DNA of 30,513 bases, taken from the IMG/VR virus record IMGVR_UViG_3300021960_000331, positions 1-30,513 of that record. One strand, given 5' to 3'. Positions 1 through 7,761 of this stretch are shown here, in pieces. The notes beneath the pieces were generated by a model. The model was given only the letters and a program-made list of their open reading frames with translations. It had not been told where the DNA came from and did no database searches. A program made the translations under genes and the position numbers. How positions within the stretch are numbered: the first letter of the stretch is position 1; each line of letters starts with the position of its first letter. Source of the DNA: a virus.

Positions 1-963
1 GATCCCAATGATATGTTACGGCAGGGCTTACACCATAACTTTATGAATGCTTGGTGGGCCTCTAGTATTTATACACCATCAGGTGTCCTTAACTTAACCG
101 ACAACCTTGAGAAATTAATTACTCGGAAAAAAGTAGAGTCAATTCCTTACCCTTGGACTGGCTTAAACGAAAAGCTTTATGGGATGAGAAGAGGCGAGCT
201 TGTTACTATAACAGGGGGTACGGGTTTAGGTAAGTCTAGTATTACAAGAGAGCTAGAGCACTGGATTCTTAATGAGACAGAAGATAATGTAGGCATCATT
301 GCTCTTGAAGAAAACTGGCAGCGTACCGCCGATGGTATTTTATCTATCGAAGCTAACGAGAAGTTATACATTGAGCAGATAAGAGAACAGTATGGCGACG
401 AGCAATACGCAAATCTTGTTAATAAAGTTTTTACTGGCGGAAATGAAAACCGCCTTTGGATACATGCTCACTATGGGGCAACCGACTTTGATGATATCTT
501 ATCTAAGATTAGATACATGATTATTGGATGCAATTGTAAATGGATTGTTGTAGATCACTTACACATGCTAGTTATGAGCGCTGCCTTTGGCGATGAGAGA
601 ACTACTATTGATAATATTATGGGTGCACTTAGCCGACTTGTTAACGAAACAAATGTAGGCATGATATTAGTATCACACCTCCGTAGAATTGAAGGTAACA
701 AAGGACATGAACAAGGCGTTAGTGTAGGCCTCTCGCACCTCAGAGGGTCTGCAAGTATAGCTCAAATATCTGACTGTGTTATTGGCTTGGAACGCAATCA
801 ACAATCAGATGATCCCCAAGAAGCAAACACAACACATCTTCGCATACTTAAGTCTAGATATACAGGTGATGTAGGGATGGCAACTCACTTGCTTTATGAT
901 AGAGATACTGGTAGACTTAAAGAAGTATTCATAGAAGAAGAAACTAGCGAGTTAGAATTATGA
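1..963 (+). CDS. T7 gp4-like replicative DNA helicase, 5'-truncated by window edge
   Basis: This is the C-terminal helicase part of a T7 gp4/DnaB-type hexameric helicase, which unwinds DNA ahead of the phage polymerase using NTP. The frame is open to base 1, so the true start, and any primase domain, lies to the left; the first internal ATG is at 13. Counting from that ATG, the Walker A loop GGTGLGKS is at residues 68-75, a probable catalytic Glu pair LEE at 98-100, and Walker B WIVVDH at 177-182. A C-terminal stretch resembles T7 gp4 closely: SHLRR, then LRGSASIAQISD, then LERNQQ, then ILKSRYTGD, which covers the sensor and arginine-finger region. The stop overlaps the polymerase start as ATGA, so the two are probably translationally coupled. 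The family call is firm. Whether a primase is fused upstream cannot be seen. Confidence 0.95.
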   Translation, partial: DPNDMLRQGLHHNFMNAWWASSIYTPSGVLNLTDNLEKLITRKKVESIPYPWTGLNEKLYGMRRGELVTITGGTGLGKSSITRELEHWILNETEDNVGIIALEENWQRTADGILSIEANEKLYIEQIREQYGDEQYANLVNKVFTGGNENRLWIHAHYGATDFDDILSKIRYMIIGCNCKWIVVDHLHMLVMSAAFGDERTTIDNIMGALSRLVNETNVGMILVSHLRRIEGNKGHEQGVSVGLSHLRGSASIAQISDCVIGLERNQQSDDPQEANTTHLRILKSRYTGDVGMATHLLYDRDTGRLKEVFIEEETSELEL

Positions 964-2705
964 AATCTTTAGTCTTTGATATAGAAACAGATGACTTAAA
1001 AGCTACTAAGATATGGTGTATATCTGCGCTTGACGTAGACACAGAAGTTCAAGTATCTTTTGGACCTTCTCAATTGCAAGAGGGTTTGCAGCTACTTAAA
1101 GATGCAGATAAATTAATTGGGCATAACATTATTGGCTTTGATATACCCGTCATTAAAAACCTAACTGGCGTAGACTTAACAGATAAAAATATAGTAGATA
1201 CTTTAGTTTTATCACGCTTGTTTAACCCAGTGCGTGAAGGCAATCATGGGCTAGAAAGATGGGGCTATGCACTAGGCTCTCCCAAGATTGAGTTTGAGGA
1301 GTACACAAAGTATAGTAAAGAAATGCTTAAGTATTGTGAGCAAGATGTATACCTTAACTATAAAGTATATGAAGCTTTGAAAAAAGAATCTAAAGGTTTC
1401 TCTAGAGAAAGCGTAACGCTTGAGCATGAGACCTGTAAGATCTTAGCTGCTCAAAGAACTCATGGCTTCTTCTTCGATGTTGAAGAAGCGAGTAAGCTGT
1501 TAGCTTATCTAAACAGTAGGACAGCTCATATAGTAAATAAAATAAATGAGGTATTCAAACCCAAGAAAAAAACTAGAAAGATATTTAAAAGATACAGCCC
1601 TAAAGGACGGCTGTTAAAAACAGGGATTGATAATTTTAATAAGGGTACAAGATTAACTGATGAAGAGTATGCAGTTATAGAGCGTACAAATTTTGTAGAA
1701 AGAATATATACACAAGAGTTTAACCCCGGATCAAGACAACAGATAGGCGAGTACTTAAAAGATTTTGGTTGGAAGCCTGTTGAATATACACCTACAGGTC
1801 AGCCTAAAGTAGATGAAAAAATTCTTTCTGAAATTAAAGGTATACCAGAAGCAGAAGTAATAGCTGAATACTTAATGCTACAAAAAAGAATAGCTCAAAT
1901 TAATTCTTGGTTTAAAGAACTAGACGAAGACTCTAACAGAGTACATGGTTTTGTAAATCATAATGGTACTATCACAGGAAGAATGACACACCGTAATCCT
2001 AACATGGCACAGATACCCAGCACTAACTCTAGCTACGGCAAAGAATGTAGGGCTTGTTGGACTGTACCTAAAGGATATAAACTTGTAGGCATTGATGCGT
2101 CTGGACTAGAGCTAAGAATGCTTGCCCATTACATGAACGATGAGGACTATACAAATGAAATTCTCAATGGAGACATACACACCACTAATCAAAAGCTTGC
2201 AGGACTTGAATCAAGAAATCAGGCTAAGACTTTCATCTATGCCTTACTATACGGAGCAGGAGATGCTAAACTTGGAACAGTGGCTGGAGGAGGTAAAAGT
2301 ACTGGAAGGAACCTTAGAAAATCATTTATTAGTAATCTCCCATCATTTAAGGCTGTTAAAGATAGAGTCGCTAGAGCAGCAACACGCGGCTACCTTAAAG
2401 CATTAGACGGCCGTAAGTTGTATGTAAGATCAGAGCACAGCGCCCTTAATACTTTACTACAAGGAGCAGGAGCTATTGTAATGAAGCAGGCATTGGTTAT
2501 ACTAGATAAGAAAATCAAACATTTAGATGCGCACTTTGTTGCTAACGTACACGATGAATGGCAGATAGAAGTCCGACAAGATCAAGCTGATGAGGTAGGT
2601 AGGCTAGGTGTTGAGGCAATCATTGAAGCTGGTAAGGTTCTTAAACTTAACTGCCCCCTCGACGGGGAATATAAAGTAGGAGATAACTGGAGTGAAACAC
2701 ATTGA
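960..2705 (+). CDS. Family A DNA polymerase, T7-like, with 3'-5' exonuclease
   Basis: This is the replicative DNA polymerase. The proofreading exonuclease is at the N-terminus: Exo I FDIET (D7, E9), Exo II with D61 in IIGFD, and Exo III YCEQD (Y125, D129). The polymerase domain has motif A GIDASGLELR (D379, E384), motif B R419-K423-Y427-Y431 in RNQAKTFIYALLYG, and motif C VHDEW (H531, D532, E533), all close to T7 gp5. Y427 aligns with E. coli Pol I F762; Tyr or Phe here has been linked to virulent phages. The protein has 581 residues against about 704 in T7. The thumb insertion that holds thioredoxin in T7 is replaced by a short, very basic stretch (about 197-245). The start ATG overlaps the helicase stop (ATGA). 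Confidence 0.97.
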   Translation: MKSLVFDIETDDLKATKIWCISALDVDTEVQVSFGPSQLQEGLQLLKDADKLIGHNIIGFDIPVIKNLTGVDLTDKNIVDTLVLSRLFNPVREGNHGLERWGYALGSPKIEFEEYTKYSKEMLKYCEQDVYLNYKVYEALKKESKGFSRESVTLEHETCKILAAQRTHGFFFDVEEASKLLAYLNSRTAHIVNKINEVFKPKKKTRKIFKRYSPKGRLLKTGIDNFNKGTRLTDEEYAVIERTNFVERIYTQEFNPGSRQQIGEYLKDFGWKPVEYTPTGQPKVDEKILSEIKGIPEAEVIAEYLMLQKRIAQINSWFKELDEDSNRVHGFVNHNGTITGRMTHRNPNMAQIPSTNSSYGKECRACWTVPKGYKLVGIDASGLELRMLAHYMNDEDYTNEILNGDIHTTNQKLAGLESRNQAKTFIYALLYGAGDAKLGTVAGGGKSTGRNLRKSFISNLPSFKAVKDRVARAATRGYLKALDGRKLYVRSEHSALNTLLQGAGAIVMKQALVILDKKIKHLDAHFVANVHDEWQIEVRQDQADEVGRLGVEAIIEAGKVLKLNCPLDGEYKVGDNWSETH

Positions 2706-2884
2706 TAGGACAACTAGATTTGTTTGAAGAAACATATGTTTTATATGGAAAGATGTACGCTAGTGATGGTGTATATATTCCAGATATAATTTGTACAGGA
2801 GTTTATGAACATTGTAAAATGATTGAGGAATCAGACCCTTGGGATGAATACCTTTACACCTATATAGATTTTTATTCCGACTAA
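2702..2884 (+). CDS. Small acidic protein of unknown function
   Basis: I do not recognise this 60-residue protein. It is acidic and rich in Tyr (about nine), with a C-terminus ending DFYSD. It has no signal peptide, membrane segment or known motif. The start is a TTG that overlaps the polymerase stop as TTGA. The next in-frame ATG would remove 17 residues, so the TTG is preferred because of the tight coupling. A GGAG lies upstream at the end of the polymerase gene. It sits between the polymerase and a nuclease, so an early or replication-accessory role is plausible but not shown. Confidence 0.6.
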   Translation: MIGQLDLFEETYVLYGKMYASDGVYIPDIICTGVYEHCKMIEESDPWDEYLYTYIDFYSD

Positions 2885-2897
2885 AGAGGAACTTGAA

Positions 2898-3206
2898 ATG
2901 AAACCAACTAAAATAACAAACACCAAACCAAGGCATGAGCCTAACAGATTAGGTGATATGGCAGAACACTACGCTATCACTTGGTTATGGGACAACGGTT
3001 ATCATGTCTTTAAAAACTGTGGTTGCACCGGACCTATAGACATTGTTGCTTTAGATCCCCAAGGAAAAGTAACATTGATAGATGTTAAGTCTTACAAGGA
3101 TGGTAGACTAGCAGCAAAGACACCGCTTCAAAAAAAACTTAACGTACAGTACCTCCACTATAACTCCCTCACACGCAAATGTAGATTCGTAAGGCATCGC
3201 ACATGA
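2898..3206 (+). CDS. Small PD-(D/E)XK nuclease, resolvase/VSR-like fold
   Basis: This 102-residue protein has the core of the PD-(D/E)XK nuclease fold. An N-terminal helix reads LGDMAEHYA with E23, a catalytic Asp lies in GPIDIVAL (D48), and the D-x-K pair lies in LIDVKS (D62, K64). This layout matches small Holliday-junction-resolvase-like and YraN-like endonucleases. It probably acts on DNA during replication, recombination or host DNA breakdown; the true substrate cannot be read from the sequence. The start has a good Shine-Dalgarno (AGAGGAACTTGAA before ATG). The stop overlaps the next nuclease gene (ATGA). Family membership is fairly sure, specific activity is not. Confidence 0.8.
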   Translation: MKPTKITNTKPRHEPNRLGDMAEHYAITWLWDNGYHVFKNCGCTGPIDIVALDPQGKVTLIDVKSYKDGRLAAKTPLQKKLNVQYLHYNSLTRKCRFVRHRT

Positions 3207-4051
3207 ATATAGTAGAAGATATATATAAAAAACTAGACACCTTAAATGACGGACCCCTAGATCTTTCCGATAAAATTATAGATGACTTTGGCCTAGCCAT
3301 GAAGGAAGCCATTAGGTCTTGGGCGACCCCTCAGAAAAAAGACAATAAATTTTATTTAAGAATGTCTAACATTGGTAAGCCCGCTAGAAGATTGTGGTAT
3401 GATAAACAAACAGAACTTGAAAACAAAAGACTTGAACCTTCTTTGTTCATTAAGTTTTTATACGGCCACTTACTAGAAGAAGTTATTCTTTTGTTAGTCA
3501 GACTCTCGGGCCATAAGGTAACAGACGAGCAAAAAGAAATTGATATTGAAGGTATTAAAGGACACATGGATTGTAAGATTGATGACATTGTTGTTGATGT
3601 AAAATCTGCTTCCGGTTTTTCCTTTAGTAAATTTAGGCAGGGCATCCTAAGAGAAGATGATCCTTTTGGTTACATTGCCCAGCTAACAGCATATGAAGAA
3701 GCAGAAGGGACGACTGACTCAGGGTTTTTAGTTATTAACAAAGAGACAGGCGAGCTTTGTTTTCATCAACCCGATGAGTTAGATAAGCCTAACATTAAGA
3801 ATCATATTAAAGATCTTAAAAAGAAACTAGACTTGAAAACTCCACCTGAATTATGTTATGATCCAATACCAGAAGGTAAGTCAGGTAACATGAGGATTGC
3901 TAAGAACTGCATGTACTGTCCTCATAAAAAAGAATGCTTTAAAGATTCTAATAATGGTAAAGGGTTGAGAGCCTTTAGATATGCAAAAGGATTAACATAC
4001 TTTACTAAGGTTAAAGTTATGCCAAAGGTAGATGAAATTTATGAATGGTAA
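3203..4051 (+). CDS. Cas4/RecB-like PD-(D/E)XK exonuclease
   Basis: This 282-residue nuclease belongs to the Cas4/RecB/lambda-exo-type superfamily. Motifs in order: SNIGKPARRLWYD (55-67, the helix that in Cas4-like enzymes carries a Cys), YGHLLEE (87-93), GHMD (D123), VVDVKS (D132, K134) and QLTAYEEA (160-167, the conserved Q..Y motif). Near the C-terminus come C218, C236, C239 and C245, a pattern that resembles an Fe-S cluster site. The first Cys seen in Cas4 and AddB is replaced by the KPAR segment, so any cluster would have to use C218. In T7-like phages a 5'-3' exonuclease in this part of the map degrades host DNA and primes recombination, which is the likely job. The start ATG overlaps the preceding stop (ATGA). 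Confidence 0.88.
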   Translation: MNIVEDIYKKLDTLNDGPLDLSDKIIDDFGLAMKEAIRSWATPQKKDNKFYLRMSNIGKPARRLWYDKQTELENKRLEPSLFIKFLYGHLLEEVILLLVRLSGHKVTDEQKEIDIEGIKGHMDCKIDDIVVDVKSASGFSFSKFRQGILREDDPFGYIAQLTAYEEAEGTTDSGFLVINKETGELCFHQPDELDKPNIKNHIKDLKKKLDLKTPPELCYDPIPEGKSGNMRIAKNCMYCPHKKECFKDSNNGKGLRAFRYAKGLTYFTKVKVMPKVDEIYEW

Positions 4052-4274
4052 ACGATCAAAAAAAATTAACAAGAAAGCAAAAGAACTAACTATAGAATGG
4101 TTAAAGACTTTGCTTAACGAAGAGGAAGCAGCTAAGATAACTAAACTTCCTCCTAATAACTTAGTGTATAACCGCAAAGGAACTGCTATGTCTATGCCTT
4201 ATTCTTATAAAGGAATAAAAAGAAAATTAAAAAAATTAAAAAGTATAGAGCACTTAACTCTTAAGGATATTTAG
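4032..4274 (+). CDS. Small basic protein of unknown function
   Basis: I do not recognise this protein of up to 80 residues. It is strongly basic, with Lys/Arg-rich ends (GKRSKKINKKAK near the start, KGIKRKLKKLKK near the end) around a short helical stretch, ELTIEWLKTLLNEEEA. It may bind nucleic acid. Two starts are possible: ATG at 4032, which overlaps the upstream nuclease by 20 bases, or ATG at 4041 (MNGKRS), which overlaps by 11. An AAGG at 4025-4028 is better spaced for the second. The stop overlaps the GTG of the next gene (TAGTG). Reality of the gene is likely; its function is unknown. Confidence 0.65.
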   Translation: MKFMNGKRSKKINKKAKELTIEWLKTLLNEEEAAKITKLPPNNLVYNRKGTAMSMPYSYKGIKRKLKKLKSIEHLTLKDI

Positions 4275-4780
4275 TGGCTGCAAAAATAAAATCGGGCTTG
4301 CGTAAACGTAGAGTAAAAAGACCTGTGGAAAAAAAAAGCTACGATCGTAGTCTTAAAGGCTACGATTCTAATTGGGAGTATGAATTACACACAGGTATTT
4401 TAAAAGACTGGGACATCCATACAGATACAGTTGATTATATTGTGGAGCATACATACCACCCTGATTTTATTAAAAAAATTAAAGGGACTACAATTTTCTT
4501 AGAGGCAAAGGGCCGCTTTTGGGATCACGCAGAACACAACAAATATGTATGGGTAAAGAAAGCATTGCCTAAAAAGATAGAACTCGTGTTTTTGTTTGCC
4601 GACCCCGCAGCCCCGATGCCCGGAGCAACGCGGCGCAAGGATGGTACTAAAAGATCACACGCAGAATGGGCTGAGCGTAACGGCTTTAGATGGTACAGCG
4701 TGTACAACATACCCAAAGAATGGATTGATTCATCGACGCGACTTGAAATAAACCCTGACTATCCGGAGGAACAAGAGTGA
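4274..4780 (+). CDS. T7 endonuclease I-like Holliday junction resolvase
   Basis: This 168-residue protein resembles T7 gp3 (endonuclease I), a structure-selective nuclease that cuts four-way and branched DNA. The core reads HTYHPDFI with catalytic D64, then FLEAKGRFW with E77 and K79, matching the D55-E65-K67 set in T7. E35 or E37 in DSNWEYEL corresponds to T7 E20. The C-terminal part (WAERNGFRWYSVYNIPKEWID) matches the T7 layout ending in PAEWI. A very basic N-terminal tail (residues 4-21) could bind DNA. It starts with GTG, overlapping the previous stop by one base (TAGTG), and its own stop overlaps the next gene as GTGA. Confidence 0.92.
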   Translation: MAAKIKSGLRKRRVKRPVEKKSYDRSLKGYDSNWEYELHTGILKDWDIHTDTVDYIVEHTYHPDFIKKIKGTTIFLEAKGRFWDHAEHNKYVWVKKALPKKIELVFLFADPAAPMPGATRRKDGTKRSHAEWAERNGFRWYSVYNIPKEWIDSSTRLEINPDYPEEQE

Positions 4781-5043
4781 AACAAAACACAAAGAAAAAA
4801 CTTAATGACGCGACACCCGAAGAGTGGGATAATGTATCCAAGCCAGCCCACTATAACAGCGGAGACATTGAGTGCATCGACGGAATAGAAGCCATGTTAA
4901 CAAGAGACGAGTTTATAGGTTACTTGCGCGGAAACAGCATGAAGTATCGCTGGAGATTCCCGTACAAAAACGGAACAGAAGATCTGAAGAAAGCAGAGTG
5001 GTACGAGAAAAGACTACTAAGGATTCTGGAGAGTAATGGATAA
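4777..5043 (+). CDS. DUF3310 protein, T7 gp1.7-like
   Basis: This 88-residue protein carries the DUF3310 signature: SKPAHYNSGDIECIDGIEA, then a Phe-containing FIGYLRGNSMKYRWR, then KAEWYEKRLL. The same signature occurs in T7 gp1.7, which has been described as a nucleotide monophosphate kinase, though many DUF3310 proteins are short and untested. Its position directly upstream of a ribonucleotide reductase fits a role in nucleotide supply. The GTG start overlaps the resolvase stop (GTGA) and has a strong GGAGGAA ribosome binding site. The family call is sure; the enzyme activity is inferred from the T7 relative. Confidence 0.9.
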   Translation: MKQNTKKKLNDATPEEWDNVSKPAHYNSGDIECIDGIEAMLTRDEFIGYLRGNSMKYRWRFPYKNGTEDLKKAEWYEKRLLRILESNG

Positions 5044-5218
5044 GAATTATGTAGACAGGAAGGCTGAGCGTAGGGATAAGTACAACAAGAAACGCAAAGG
5101 CAAGGTTACTAAAGATCATAAGAACTTTAAGAGTATTAGGCTTGAAGAAATAAAAAATTTTGAGGACATAGAGGATTTAAAAAATGGATCAATATCAACA
5201 GTACATTCACAAGAGTAG
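5036..5218 (+). CDS. Small charged protein of unknown function, overlaps nrdJ start
   Basis: This 60-residue ORF is basic in its first half (RKAERRDKYNKKRKGK) and acidic in its second (LEEIKNFEDIEDL). I recognise no family. The ATG has GGAG a few bases upstream and overlaps the DUF3310 gene by 8 bases. Its 3' end overlaps the start of the reductase by 35 bases, which is longer than usual in this phage, so the last residues are read from bases that also encode the reductase N-terminus. The overlap could couple translation of the two. It could be a genuine small regulator or accessory protein; existence moderately supported. Confidence 0.6.
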   Translation: MDKNYVDRKAERRDKYNKKRKGKVTKDHKNFKSIRLEEIKNFEDIEDLKNGSISTVHSQE

Positions 5219-7055
5219 GTACGCACGTTACTTAGATGAGGAAGGACGTAGAGAAACGTGGGCTGAGACAGTCAACCGTTATCTTTCTTTCTTTGTAGAA
5301 CGTAATCAACTAGGTGCGTCAGAAGCCGAAGAACTTTTCAATGCTATTGCTGATCAAAAGGTAATGCCGTCTATGCGTTGCATGATGACAGCAGGCCCAG
5401 CTTTACACCGTGACAATGTTGCAGGCTTTAACTGCTCCTACCTCCCTATCGATAGCCCCCGTTCTTTTGACGAGCTTATGTATATCTTGTTGTGCGGCAC
5501 AGGCGTAGGCTTTAGTGTAGAGCGGGACTACGTAAGCAAACTACCAGAGGTGGCCGACAGCTTCCATGAGACCGACTCTACGGTTGTTGTATCTGACAGT
5601 AAAGTAGGATGGGCCAGTGCTTTCAGAGAGCTTATAAGCCTGCTGTACGCCGGTAAGATTCCTAAGTGTGACTTAACTAGGGTACGTCCTGCTGGAGCTA
5701 GACTGAAGACCTTTGGCGGTAGAGCCAGTGGACCACAGCCTTTAGCAGATCTATTTAACTTTACTGTTGATCTGTTTAAAGCTGCTACAGGCCGTAAGTT
5801 AACGTCACTAGAGTGTCACGACTTGGTATGCAAGATAGCTGACATCGTTGTTGTAGGCGGTGTACGGCGCTCTGCTTTGATCTCATTAAGTAATGTAACC
5901 GATAACCGCATGGCTAATGCTAAGAATGGTGAGTGGTATTTAAGCAACGGGCAGCGAGCCTTGGCTAACAACAGTGCTGTTTATTCTGAGAAGCCTGACT
6001 TTGATACCTACTCTTCTGAGATGAAGCGTTTGTATGATTCTAAGTCTGGTGAGCGTGGTATCTTTAGCCGCATTGCAGCTCAGAAAGTAGCTGCGCGTAA
6101 CGAACGGCGGGACGCTACACATAAGTTTGGTACTAATCCTTGCAGTGAAATTATTCTCAGGCCCTACCAGTTCTGTAATCTATCAGAGGTTATTGTTAGA
6201 GCAGATGACACTGAGGATACCCTTATAGAAAAGGTACGGGTTGCTACAATTTTAGGAACTCTTCAATCTACTATGACTGACTTCCGTTACCTACGTAACA
6301 TCTGGAAAAAGAATACAGAAGAAGAAGCATTGTTGGGTGTGTCTATGACAGGCATTATGGATTGCAAACTAACTAACGGCTCAACTGGTGATGAAAATTT
6401 AGGGCGGCTCTTAGAAAACCTTAGAGACGTTGCGATACTTACTAACAAAGAATGGGCAAATAAACTAGGGGTTAATCCTTCTGCTGCTATCACTTGCGTT
6501 AAGCCTAGTGGTACTGTTTCACAGTTAACTGATAGTGCTAGTGGTATTCACCCACGCTTTAGTGAGTATTATATTAGGACTGTAAGAGCTGATAAGAAAG
6601 ATCCATTAGCTACAGCAATGATTGACAAAGGCTTTCCGCACGAAGAAGACGTAATGAATAACTCTAACTGGGTATTTAGTTTTCCTCAAAAGGCTCCTAA
6701 CAAAGCGGTAACTGTAGAAAGCATGGGGGCTATGGAGCAGTTAAAGCTGTGGAAGATCTATCAAGATAGCTGGTGTGAGCATAAACCCTCAATGACTTGT
6801 TACTATAATGATGATAACTTCTACTCTGTTTGTCAGTGGATCTGGGAAAACTTTGATAGCGTCAGTGGCATTAGCTTTCTTCCTGAAGCAGAGCACGTAT
6901 ATAAACAAGCTCCGTACCAGAAGATAGATAAGGATACGTATCAAAAGCTTTTAAAAGATATGCCTAAAGATATGGAGTGGGACATTGAAGAATCAGATGA
7001 TAACACTGAAGGTACACAAACTCTAGCCTGTGTTGCAGGAGTATGTGAGATATGA
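5184..7055 (+). CDS. nrdJ: Class II (adenosylcobalamin-dependent) ribonucleotide reductase
   Basis: This 623-residue enzyme reduces ribonucleotides to deoxyribonucleotides for phage DNA synthesis, using coenzyme B12 to make the thiyl radical. The N-terminus SRYARYLDEEGRRETW is typical of the monomeric class II type. Key residues by alignment with the Lactobacillus enzyme: C84 in GFNCSY and C331 in QFCNLSEV as the redox pair, C320 as the thiyl radical Cys and E322 in NPCSEI, and a C-terminal relay pair C616 and C621 in ACVAGVCEI. The loop CVKPSGTVSQL (438-448) is the substrate-phosphate-binding type. The usual NPCGE reads NPCSE here. No small radical subunit gene is present nearby, as expected for class II. 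The ATG at 5184 has GAGG upstream. The stop overlaps the next ATG (ATGA). Confidence 0.95.
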   Translation: MDQYQQYIHKSRYARYLDEEGRRETWAETVNRYLSFFVERNQLGASEAEELFNAIADQKVMPSMRCMMTAGPALHRDNVAGFNCSYLPIDSPRSFDELMYILLCGTGVGFSVERDYVSKLPEVADSFHETDSTVVVSDSKVGWASAFRELISLLYAGKIPKCDLTRVRPAGARLKTFGGRASGPQPLADLFNFTVDLFKAATGRKLTSLECHDLVCKIADIVVVGGVRRSALISLSNVTDNRMANAKNGEWYLSNGQRALANNSAVYSEKPDFDTYSSEMKRLYDSKSGERGIFSRIAAQKVAARNERRDATHKFGTNPCSEIILRPYQFCNLSEVIVRADDTEDTLIEKVRVATILGTLQSTMTDFRYLRNIWKKNTEEEALLGVSMTGIMDCKLTNGSTGDENLGRLLENLRDVAILTNKEWANKLGVNPSAAITCVKPSGTVSQLTDSASGIHPRFSEYYIRTVRADKKDPLATAMIDKGFPHEEDVMNNSNWVFSFPQKAPNKAVTVESMGAMEQLKLWKIYQDSWCEHKPSMTCYYNDDNFYSVCQWIWENFDSVSGISFLPEAEHVYKQAPYQKIDKDTYQKLLKDMPKDMEWDIEESDDNTEGTQTLACVAGVCEI

Positions 7056-7261
7056 TTGAAGGCAACTTACTTTCTTTTAGAATTTTTATAGACAAGAAAG
7101 GTAAAGTAGTTACAGAGTTGAGTGGCCTACCTGAAAATAAAATTAATACTGTATTTAAAGATGAGTACACTCGCTCTTATATACGTACCATATTAAGGGA
7201 AGGACACAGTAAACTAGATGGTTTACATGCTCACTTAGAAAATCAAATAGGGGCTTTATAA
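7052..7261 (+). CDS. Small protein of unknown function
   Basis: I do not recognise this 69-residue protein. It begins with a beta-rich stretch (LLSFRIFIDKKGKVVTEL) followed by a probable helix-turn-helix-length helical part (DEYTRSYIRTILREGH). There is no membrane segment or metal motif. It is tightly coupled on both sides: its ATG overlaps the reductase stop (ATGA) and its stop overlaps the next start (TAATG). It belongs to the same + strand operon and may be an accessory early protein. Confidence 0.7.
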   Translation: MIEGNLLSFRIFIDKKGKVVTELSGLPENKINTVFKDEYTRSYIRTILREGHSKLDGLHAHLENQIGAL

Positions 7262-7470
7262 TGGACGATATATTTTTCACACCCGAAACAAGGCTAGCAA
7301 CTGTCCTAAGAATTAACTCAGAAATTATTTCATCACTAGCCAGCGTAGAACTAATGGAGGAAAACATTGAAGTCCTTACACGGCTTCTAGATGCTCACTC
7401 AAACTTTGTACTGTCTGTCTCTGATAAAGTTATACAATCAGAACGGTTAGATATTAAGTCGGTTAAGTAA
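7261..7470 (+). CDS. Small helical protein of unknown function, last gene of + strand block
   Basis: This 69-residue protein is mostly helical and mildly acidic, with a long predicted helix from about residue 10 to 60 containing Leu/Ile/Val at coiled-coil-like spacing (RLATVLRINSEIISSLASVE). I recognise no family. Its start overlaps the previous stop by one base (TAATG). Its TAA ends at 7470 and directly abuts the stop of the convergent - strand gene at 7471, so no terminator separates the two transcription units. Confidence 0.7.
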   Translation: MDDIFFTPETRLATVLRINSEIISSLASVELMEENIEVLTRLLDAHSNFVLSVSDKVIQSERLDIKSVK

Positions 7471-7761
7471 TTACCACTTAGCTTTGTCGGCCCAGTAAGC
7501 AGCAGACATCTTTCCTTTTTTAATGTTTTTAGCATGTCTGGCTTTAAATGATTTACGCTTTGCTTTCATGCGATCAGACTCCCCGGCTTTAGGTTTACCT
7601 GCTGTGCTAGCTCCCTGCTCCCCGAAGCGAATAGTTTTAACTTTATCGCCTTCTTTGGCTACAACAACATGAGATTTTTTAGGATGCTTAGGGGTTCTTT
7701 TAGGTTTATTATAACCACTAACTCCTGCTCGTTCTAATCTAGGGTCTTTACCTTTTGTCAT
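7471..7761 (-). CDS. Small Lys-rich basic protein (DUF6321-like)
   Basis: This 96-residue protein is very basic. Order of features: DPRLERAGVSGYNKPKRTP (6-24), HPKKSHVVVAKEGDKVKTIRFG (25-46, split around a beta hairpin), a Gly/Ala-rich linker, then RKSFKARHAKNIKKGKMSAAYW (about 69-90) ending in DKAKW. From memory this matches a family of small proteins in many phages, catalogued as DUF6321; the family name should be checked. Function is unknown; the charge suggests DNA or RNA binding or packing in the virion. The start has a strong AGGAG site. It is the last gene of the - strand late block. Confidence 0.85.
   Translation of the reverse strand: MTKGKDPRLERAGVSGYNKPKRTPKHPKKSHVVVAKEGDKVKTIRFGEQGASTAGKPKAGESDRMKAKRKSFKARHAKNIKKGKMSAAYWADKAKW

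Noticed and set aside
2140-2406. 88-codon ORF in another frame within the polymerase gene
   Set aside because: It lies over motif A to motif B of the polymerase, which fully explains the sequence.
7464-7480. TAAGT...ACTTA inverted repeat at the convergent gene ends, as a possible terminator
   Set aside because: Five AT-rich base pairs around a 7-base loop, with no T run; too weak to call.
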